From Chondrosia reniformis (Eukaryota; Porifera; Demospongiae; Chondrillida; Chondrillidae): a DNA stretch of 64,000 nucleotides. The stretch spans positions 3,720,001-3,784,000 of the forward strand of contig OX359201.1 in assembly GCA_947172415.1 (NCBI GenBank), given 5' to 3'. Under the pieces are notes generated by a model. That model made no database searches and was not told where the DNA came from. It saw nothing but the letters and a program-made list of their open reading frames with translations. This document shows, one piece after another, positions 56,957 through 64,000 of the stretch. Position 1 is the first letter of the stretch. Every line of letters starts with the position of its first letter. A program made the translations under genes and the position numbers.

Positions 56957-57110
56957 TTTTGGCAGAGCTGCGCCGATTTGTAATGAGCTGGATTGACCTA
57001 TACCTTAAGTATTGTTGTGATTATGCAGTTTGTGGAAATATTGTAGCCATAACAGGCAGGTATTATAAAGGGTAACGCCGAAGTAAAGTTTCCCCGTAGT
57101 ATACTACGGA
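56957..57110 (-). repeat. Single central-repeat unit and CCGTAGTATACTACGG motif at the palindrome edge
   Basis: 56,957-57,064 is an inverted unit of the 131-142-bp repeat of the palindrome centre. It is followed by GGGTAACGCCGAAGTAAAGTT and TCCCC running into the 16-bp perfect palindrome CCGTAGTATACTACGG type sequence, to 57,110. This is the inverse of the triple repeat at 30,517-30,628. Confidence 0.7.
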
Positions 57111-57515
57111 ATCGATGTCTTCTTTACGTATATTTATGCATGACCCAGATATAAAGGTTTTATTATGAAAACCTCCCAGTAAAGGACGATTACTTTATAG
57201 TGGACAAGTCCCTAGGCCCTTTGCACCAACTTGTCCGTTATTGAGAGGTTTCACTGTATTAAATTATAGCTTTATAAAGCGATTGGACGTTTCCATATAT
57301 ATACGGACGAACTACCCTTTAGTAGCTTTAACATCTAAACCTATAAAATAGGATGAAACGTATCCACTTCAGTGGCCCTTTAATCTATTAATTAATCGCG
57401 ACCACCTTCCAAATGATAGCAACCGCTGCCAAATGATCGAAACCACCTGATGGAATGGACATTGTGGCAGGCATTATTAACCCTCTGCGCAGGGTTAAGT
57501 GTTTGGCTATGTCCA

Positions 57516-57540
57516 TGTGTGTGTGTGTGTGTGTGTGTGT
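57516..57540. repeat. (TG)n microsatellite
   Basis: Twelve and a half TG dinucleotides. The stretch 57,120-58,600 around it holds no clear gene. A minus-strand piece at 58,175-58,307 (KKKTKTSQDDEGLNSQKQLA) after a CATTCACAG acceptor is only a possible exon. Confidence 0.85.
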
Positions 57541-58629
57541 ATTTGCCACTTGCTAATCTGTGCAGAAAGCTTCCTGCAGCCAGCTTTTCGCATGTACAAG
57601 TTGTTAAACGAGCCCGCTCCTTTCGTCTAGTCCTAGAAGAATGTTTATCGCAGGTTTTCCGCTTACCGATTTCACTGATGCCCATGTGGACTATATACAC
57701 TCTCGCGAGCACACCACGATTTCTACTGGCTTTGGCGTGCACATCTCCTTCTACTCTGAGTAGTGCAACTGTGGTATAACTGCACAGCAGCACACAGGGT
57801 ATGCGTTCTGCGAACGTCTAGTTTTAAGACGCTCAAATGTCTTCTTGATTGGCTAAGGAGTGACTGCCTCCACTTCAAAAGTGTTATCAGTGCCAAAATT
57901 GGGTGATTACGTTCAGACAGCTAAGTATAAGAAAAACTTTAAGGGAAGATCACATAAGTTATGAATTATATTTTCACACCCAATAAAAATGCAGTTGCCA
58001 TATATCTGTTAAAAAGAGCCAATCCCTTTAATGCCTCCCAGTTAACATAGACCTGATGTACCTTTTGAGGCAGCTAAGACCACCTTGACGTTTACATATG
58101 AACATGCATGATATACCATTTTCCTACATGTTATGCCTATTCTGTAAGAGCCAAAGGGCAACTAAACCTGAAGAGAGCTTTGGATGAAAATACAGGAGTC
58201 TTTTCTTTCTTTCATCTTCTTCTCCACTGGTTCAGCCAGCTGTTTCTGGGAATTCAATCCTTCATCATCCTGGGAAGTCTTAGTCTTTTTCTTTATCATG
58301 ATCTTCTGTGAATGGCTATTAGTTACATATAATAGTTCATTCGTTTTCCCCTGATTAATTAGAATAGATGCCACTACTGAATTCAGAAAGATGTATTAAA
58401 ATACATCATTCTTGTTTGAGAACTTCTTTTTCTTATTTATGGTACACATATTCTTAATCATAAATCTGGAATCTATTTAATTTTATCCTTGAAGGGTTTT
58501 GTAACCTTCTCTTTATATATAATGGTACTAACAGTACTATTACTATGATTATACTGAAATTCAATTAAAGTTAATTCAGCTCAAACACCGCTACTGTGTA
58601 AATTGAAGTAGAATGTAAATAATGTAAGG

Positions 58630-59960
58630 TTAAGGATAAGTTGAATAATAACTTGGATCAACAATCACTGGGAAGGAATCTTCACTATGGACAAACATTT
58701 GCTTAGGCTGCAGTTGGGGAAGTCTGGGATCTACCTGAACTACTGCATTTCCACTAGATATAGCCTAAATCAAGAGAATAGACAACGTAGAATTAGACAC
58801 AGCTGGAAATGTAATATTTTACTACCGTGATTTAAGATTCATATGTAAACAGTTAGTAACATACAGTTCTGATTGCTACATATAATCTATCTGTCCAGGT
58901 CTGATTAAAACATCACTCAATTCCTACTGTAAATTTACTAAGATCATTCACTTACAAGGACTGACTGTTGATAGACAGGCTCCACATGTGCTGTACCACT
59001 TGCTCCTAAAAACAGATGACCTACTGGTCTTTGTGCATACGAATGCACCCCAGAAATATGGCCTTGCAGATGTAAATGTAATGGAGTAACATTGACATGT
59101 GTTTTTGGTACTTGGTCTGTTATTGCAGTATGTGAATACAGACCTACTGAATTACCAATAGTTCCATTGGCTGATGTTGGCACAGCTGTGTTAGACAAGC
59201 CTGTGGCAAGCATTTGCTGAAGGTTTTGCTCTAAAAGTTCCAATCTTCTTTCCTTTATATGCAGGGCTTCAGCCTTCTCTTGCAAAAGCATTTCATTCTG
59301 AACTAGTGTGCTATCAGCAGTACAGCTTTTTTCCACGTGATATTGTTGTTTCGGAATAAAGTGAGTGGCTCCTTCACATAGAATTTGATGCTGAACAGGT
59401 TTTATGTTCTGTTGGCTAATGCAACTGCTACTGTATGTGCCATCTACAGATGGCTTCTTCACTATCTTACCACGATTATCAGTTTCAGATGGACTATCAT
59501 CAGAAACACCCTGGAGAGGTATTTTACAATGTAAGTGGTTGTTGTAGCAATAAAATATATGTATATACATTACCTGAACATCAGTGGCAAAACCCACTGA
59601 ACTACAACTGCCTCCAGTCCTAAGCGAAGCCTGACTACTACAACCCCTGGAAGCTATGCAGACATTGTGTTTGGAAATGTGTCCAATCTGATGAGTATCT
59701 TCAGTAAGGTAATGAAGATATTTGGTGTGGCCATCATCTGTTAGCATTTTGCTTCCACTGATGTTTGCTTCACCAAATTTGTTCTCATTTTGAAAAACAC
59801 CTTCCGCATAGGCTCCACCATGTGAATTAACTGTATAGTTTGGTAACTTTACTGATGACAAGGTAAGTGGATTCATGTCTGGGGTCAATGTTCTGTCAGC
59901 ACTCTGTGATCGTAAAGGACTAACAGCTTTCTGTTTTCCTCTCTGTTTCTGCCCAGCCAT
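58630..59960 (-). CDS. Three-exon host gene, unknown function
   Basis: Exons 59,574-59,960, 58,956-59,510 and 58,630-58,764 join in phase 0 to a 358-residue protein. Borders are clean: GTAATG..CTCCAG (63-bp intron) and GTAAGT..TGATTTAG (191 bp). The start MAGQKQRGKQKAVSPL is chosen because it is the first methionine after a likely acceptor at 59,971. The N-terminal part is basic and serine-rich. The middle has a short coiled coil, LVQNEMLLQEKAEALHIKER and ELLEQNLQQML. The C-terminus ends PVIVDPSYYSTYP. No catalytic domain, signal peptide or membrane segment is seen. An upstream non-coding or coding exon may exist beyond 59,971. I do not recognise the family. Confidence 0.65.
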
Positions 59961-60689
59961 AAAACGATACCTAAGAGGGGTAAGGTTTTCAGGTAAATAA
60001 GTTGACATATACAATGAGATAAAGAAATAAACCAGTGATATTCTGTAGCTGAAGGCTATAGTCAGGAATATATACAGAAAAATCATGACAACTTCTTGGG
60101 ACAGATTCCTTACAGACGAGACTATGATTACAAAATAAGAGAATAAATGTCAGTATATTAATAAACGTTAACATAATAATCTGTATATAAAAATGTTTTG
60201 CATAAAGGACTGAATGCTAGTGTAGTCAGTCCTAGATTAAGCTATAACGGAACTGTAACCAATTATCTATGTGGCCGGGTACTGTCTCGAACATTCTATA
60301 ATGTATATATAGTGCTTGTACCCTGTATTGTAGTTGTTCCTATTATAATTGCAAAAAGTGATCTTGAGTCAATCCGTGTGGCATTCGTGACAACTTTTGT
60401 ACTATTTCTAACAGTGACAGCTGATGGAAGTCGAGACCATACACACGATTACACAAGCCTCCCTTAATTTAACAAAATTGACATTACATGATTTGATAGG
60501 AGATTTTTGGTCCCCATAAAAGCTTATATCATCGTATATATCCACAATTTTGGGCTAGTCTACAATGGATGTTATCTTAAAATCTGAAGGACAATGAATT
60601 TAAAATAAATTTCCTGAAATTATCTAAGTCTAGGTCTTCCTGTGGGTGTGAGTTCCTGGGCACGCTCCTCTGTAAAATAGATCACTCAC

Positions 60690-61460
60690 CAACCTGTCTC
60701 CCACACTTAACATACTTATCCATCACTTTTCTTTGTTGCACCTTCTCTAACACACCTGTCTGACCTAGTTCTTTTATAACATCATCAAATCTTACCATTT
60801 GAGTAGCCTGTATCGTGACCACCTGTCTCTTTTGCGGGACACAGGTCCTATACGTCAATGTTTGTGCTACCATTGCATTATAAATCTTCAGTTTGTTCCT
60901 TAACTTAACTTGCTCCTATCAATGGCTGATGTTTTCATTGCTTCCATTATTCACTTAGTAATACGTATTCTGTAGTCAATTTTCTTGTCCTTTCTTCCAT
61001 CCTCCTGTTCCACTACCTCACAATTGATTTACATGTTACCAACAGTTCTCTTCTGCTAACCTACTCTCAACACAAGAATTTCCCCAGTTAACCTTCATAC
61101 CCAAAACATCAGCTTTTCATCTAGCACCCAGAACCCTAATGTTGTACTGCAAAGTTTCTCGGTGATAATATCATCTGCAAAGAGCGATACATGGGTCTCA
61201 CTAGGTGACCGTGCTACTGATTTAAGAGCCAAGGTGAGACTGTATGACACAGCTGTACCCATTTCTTTATTGGAGAACTATGGGATAACCAGTCATCTAT
61301 CCTGAACCTAGATATTCATCCTTTGCAGAGTTGTCATCATCATGTCTCCAATAAAATATTCAGCCTTTCCGTAATAAATTTCTTTGTACCATATCTTAGG
61401 CTTTTATGCCTATAAAGGCCACATACACCTGCCCATTATTTTCAGTTGCCTTCTACATAC
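60690..61460 (-). pseudogene. LINE reverse transcriptase fragment
   Basis: Minus-strand pieces read QVYVAFIGIKA (motif A region), VSLFADDIITEKL (motif C, FADD at 61,170-61,181), then FWVLDEKLMFW, and at 60,682-60,873 the C-terminal AQTLTYRTCVPQKRQVVTIQ and VIKELGQTGVLEKVQQR. The last part resembles the LLYGAE..RLQATQM..VRxDDIRKELG tail of invertebrate endonuclease-RT proteins. Many stops and shifts are present. It is a different lineage from the 9.4-13.1 kb LINE. Confidence 0.65.
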
Positions 61461-61689
61461 ACAGCTTGAATGGAAAATCTATTCAATACATCCTTTTCCT
61501 CTACTAAAACCATCTTGTTCCTTCTTTCATTTTGTTACCAGTTGTGGTCCTCTATAATGCTCAATAAGCTGATCTCTGTAAGGTTGCAGGTTAGTGGAAA
61601 CCTGCAAGCTAACACTAGTAACTTAAAAAGGTATTCCAGACTTTATTGATGATATCTATGTTTGATTCCTGTAGTGGCTAAGATTCTTT

Positions 61690-61990
61690 AATAGTTAGCC
61701 CATTTTCATGAGGCTCCGACTGGGTTCAAACCAAATTATACAACTCAAGATGTCCTTGTGGCAGGCATTAGGTGTAGACATTATTTGATACGATCTGTCA
61801 TGGTCGACCAGAGCAAAGCTTCTGATACAGTCAGTCACTCTATTCTGCATAAGAAGCTGTTTTGTTATGGAGTGTAATTTGGTGAAATCTGTTGCTTTGA
61901 CAGTTCATTCAATGGTAGTAAACAGTGGTGTGTTTAAAAGGTGTGCAATATGCCTTGAGTGACATCAGAAGAGGATATCCACAGGGGACA
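61690..61990 (+). pseudogene. L2/CR1-like LINE RT fragment
   Basis: Plus strand reads GFKPNYTTQDVLVAGI, then SVMVDQSKASDTVSHSILHK and GEICCFDSSFNGSKQWCV. This matches the RT of the LINE at 11,690-11,960 (GFRPNHTTQDILVSMI, FDMISHSILLKK). It is short and interrupted. Confidence 0.75.
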
Positions 61991-61999
61991 ATTATATGA

Positions 62000-62480
62000 T
62001 CATATCAGTGAATAGCCAACTTTCAAAACCATTGGTCTGTAGATGTCACTTTATTGTAATCCAAATTTTCATACATCAGTTTACTTGGCTGATTAAAAAC
62101 TAATTAGGAAAGTTCGTTTTTTTGTCTATTTCATATCTTCTAATATATTTGCTAAATAACTTCATAATGCTTATGTATTACAAAAAAAACAAAATGCACA
62201 AAAAGCTACCTTCTTCATCAATTTCCAATTTTGGTCGGGTTAAAGTTTGCATCAGTATATACAAACTTTGGTGGTAGCCTTATCTACATTCATGATTATT
62301 TGTTTAGTTATTTAACACAACGTACAAATCACAGTGTTTGACTATTTTATCAAATTGTTTGGCAGCATTTAGGTTTCAAATGAAAACTGTGAATCACTAT
62401 TTTTTACAGCCTATGATTACCTATTGCTTGGTGGCTAGAATTTATTAATGCCTGCAGCTACTTAAGCTTTGTCAGTAATT
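62000..62480. other. No gene recognised
   Basis: AT-rich sequence between LINE fragments of opposite orientation; no coding or repeat signal identified. Confidence 0.35.
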
Positions 62481-62869
62481 GCATGCTTATGCTAGTATGA
62501 TATACAAGGAAACACGGGAAGAAAACCAGAGATATTGAAGTTGGCCAGCAACTTTTTTGTGCAGTATTAAAAGTTGCCAAAGTTTAGGCAGAATATGCAG
62601 GCATTTGTAATTGAGATAGTTGTAATTGAGTAGTTTTAATTTGACTGCAGACATCATTTTTAGTATAATCCATCCATCTCTCAATGGAAATAAGAAAAGA
62701 GGAATTAGGAGTTTGAGTTTAGGAAGGGTTCCAGCAACATAAAAAGACAGGCTGCACTGGTAAACACATGGGTGCTGAGGCCACGGTTGAATAGCTACAT
62801 CTTTTCTTAACTTTGTTAGGGATGAAGGGGTTTCCTCAACGGTTTGGGGAGAAGCACTTACAATACTCA

Positions 62870-63360
62870 TTTACAAAAAGATTTCAGTGCAAGAATGTTG
62901 CCCTTCTGCACATTATAGCTGAACAGTGATATTAATCTGGGACTAATTTCATGTGCAACCATCTTGAGTGTTTTACTACCAATGCTATCCAAATCAGGGG
63001 CCTTATTGATGTCCAAACTTGTCAGTAATTTCAGCACCTCTTCCACATCAATCCTCTTAAACTCAAAACACATTCAGGGTACAGTGATCAATATTATCAC
63101 CACCTCCCAATACCCTACTCCATGATGAAAAATAGGTTTGAATTGGTACTCTATTAATTTCCTTCCAGATCTTAGAATCTCTAGTGGACTGTTCAGTGTT
63201 CAGTCAATTTCTCAAAGTATTGCATCTTGGCATTCTTCTGCTCCCAGGTGACCTAATTACATAACAATGTATACATCTTCCGATCATCCTCCATTTTAAT
63301 CCTTTCAGCTTTATTAGCGAACGGCTTTCTAGGTCTTACCAGCTTCCTGACAATACTACT
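62870..63360 (-). pseudogene. L2/CR1-like LINE fragment, pre-RT linker and RT start
   Basis: The minus strand reads RKPFANKAERIKMEDDRKMY and VTWEQKNAKMQYFEKL (about 63,205-63,335), then FEFKRIDVEEVLKLLTSLDI and NKAPDLDSIGSKTLKM (62,950-63,070). These parallel the linker and first RT motifs of the LINE at 10,970-11,440 (KVTQEIRKAKLSY, then FKFKRIEEVEVLSLLERLDV). It is truncated on both sides. Confidence 0.75.
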
Positions 63361-64000
63361 AAATCTGTGGGAGGAATTTTCCTCTCACTCTCAAGAATCT
63401 CCTACACTGGAATGAGAAAACCAACAATCTGTTCAAATAGTGACCTCCAAACTCCTAGTGATCATCAATATCTTCATATGATTCCATTATGTACCACTGA
63501 GTGTTATTTGAGGAGTCCTGTCAGAAAGGAAGCACACACTCGTAGCCACCTACGATGAAGGTTTGCTAATCTGATTTAAATAGAGAGTTCTATATAAGCC
63601 ATACTAAAACTTAATCTCTGAAAACACTGTAGAAAAAGCTTGCATTATAAAAGAGCTTAGGTATTACTTACAATATATGTTTGATTGGTGGATTATACCT
63701 AGAGTGAAATATATATACATTACTTTATCACTGGAAAGGTGGAATTGTAAGGTGGCAAAGTACGTATGTATACGGTAGGCACGGAAATTATCTTTCCATT
63801 CGAAGTTCGAACGAAGTTTCAAGCTTTACTGGAGAGAGGTTTTGGGCAATTTCTCTGAAGTTTCAGGCCCAGTTTTAAGGTATTTTTGGTAAAGTTTTAT
63901 AGGTATTTTTGGCAAATGTTTTAGGTATTTTTGACGAAGTTATTCTTAGTACTCAATATCGTATGAGCGACGTAAATACCATCTAATTAGCAGAATGTAA
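63360..64000. other. No gene recognised; short tandem repeat near the end
   Basis: A GTATTTTTGG-type unit of about 24 bp is repeated three times at 63,877-63,940. Otherwise nothing identifiable. Confidence 0.4.

Larger units (their letters stand above)
50798..56957 (-). repeat. Giant palindrome, right arm
   Basis: Inverted partner of 44,933-50,797. From the TTAA insertion site outward the two arms are about 4,614 and 4,621 bp long, so there has been very little length drift. The arm carries a foldback insertion at 51,654-52,334 that the left arm lacks. Right beyond its end, 56,957-57,064, one more inverted unit of the central repeat occurs. Confidence 0.9.

Noticed and set aside
44933-56957. 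Palindrome arms as terminal repeats of a large virus-like or Polinton-type element
   Set aside because: No polymerase, integrase, capsid or protease sequence is present in or between the arms, and there is essentially no internal region.
57392-57793. 133-codon minus-strand frame over the TG microsatellite (HTHTHTHTH run) and its plus-strand partner
   Set aside because: The open frame is largely produced by the dinucleotide repeat; no domain or splice structure was found.

Overview
The window reads as repeat-rich, AT-rich nuclear DNA of an early-branching animal. A demosponge is my best guess: GT-AG introns as short as about 35-65 bp lie in the few host-like exons, and the Helitron, hAT, MULE, IS630-like and LINE proteins look like those common in sponge and cnidarian genomes. 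This is inference from memory of protein families; no search was run. No rRNA, tRNA, CRISPR array, LTR retroelement or capsid-bearing element was seen.

Layout. 1-5.6 kb (minus): the decayed Rep/helicase protein of a Helitron, running off the left edge, with a 2A-like GDIESNPGP motif and a tandem basic peptide repeat at its N-terminus. 7.7-15.2 kb: an AT-rich minisatellite split by younger insertions. These are a TIR-type repeat, a near full-length but broken L2/CR1-like LINE (2A motif, PHD finger, endonuclease, RT, ATTC tail) and two copies of a small hairpin-capped element. 16-18.3 kb: palindromic repeats, a 21-bp minisatellite and two possible host exons. 19.7-20.9 kb (minus): hAT remnant. 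24.4-27.6 kb (minus): IS630/Tc1-type transposase remnant. 27.9-28.7 kb: 157-bp satellite. 29.4-30.4 kb: THAP-domain relic and LINE 3' fragment.

30.5-36.2 kb (minus): the most intriguing coding block. A B-box exon, a RecQ helicase (with RQC region) and a MULE-like transposase with a C-terminal Tudor-like domain lie head to tail. Inverted GGGGAAACTTTAC motifs lie on either side. 36.5-38.6 kb (plus): six phase-compatible exons of a probable IP3-receptor/ryanodine-receptor-type gene, cut off by repeats. 39.2-42.2 kb: a 5'-truncated LINE with a 1.5-kb open RT frame, abutted on both sides by direct copies of the hairpin-capped element.

44.9-57.0 kb: a giant imperfect palindrome with arms of roughly 5.9 and 6.2 kb, carrying inverted copies of a 1.02-kb TIR element. 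Arrays of a 131-142-bp repeat lie at its centre. One arm holds a 681-bp foldback element flanked by TTAA; the other arm keeps the matching empty site. 58.6-60.0 kb (minus): a three-exon host gene of unknown function with clean splice sites. 60.7-63.4 kb: three more LINE fragments.

Most coding sequence is mobile-element protein in various states of decay. Only the 58.6-60.0 kb gene and the 36.5-38.6 kb exon chain look like host genes with intact reading frames.
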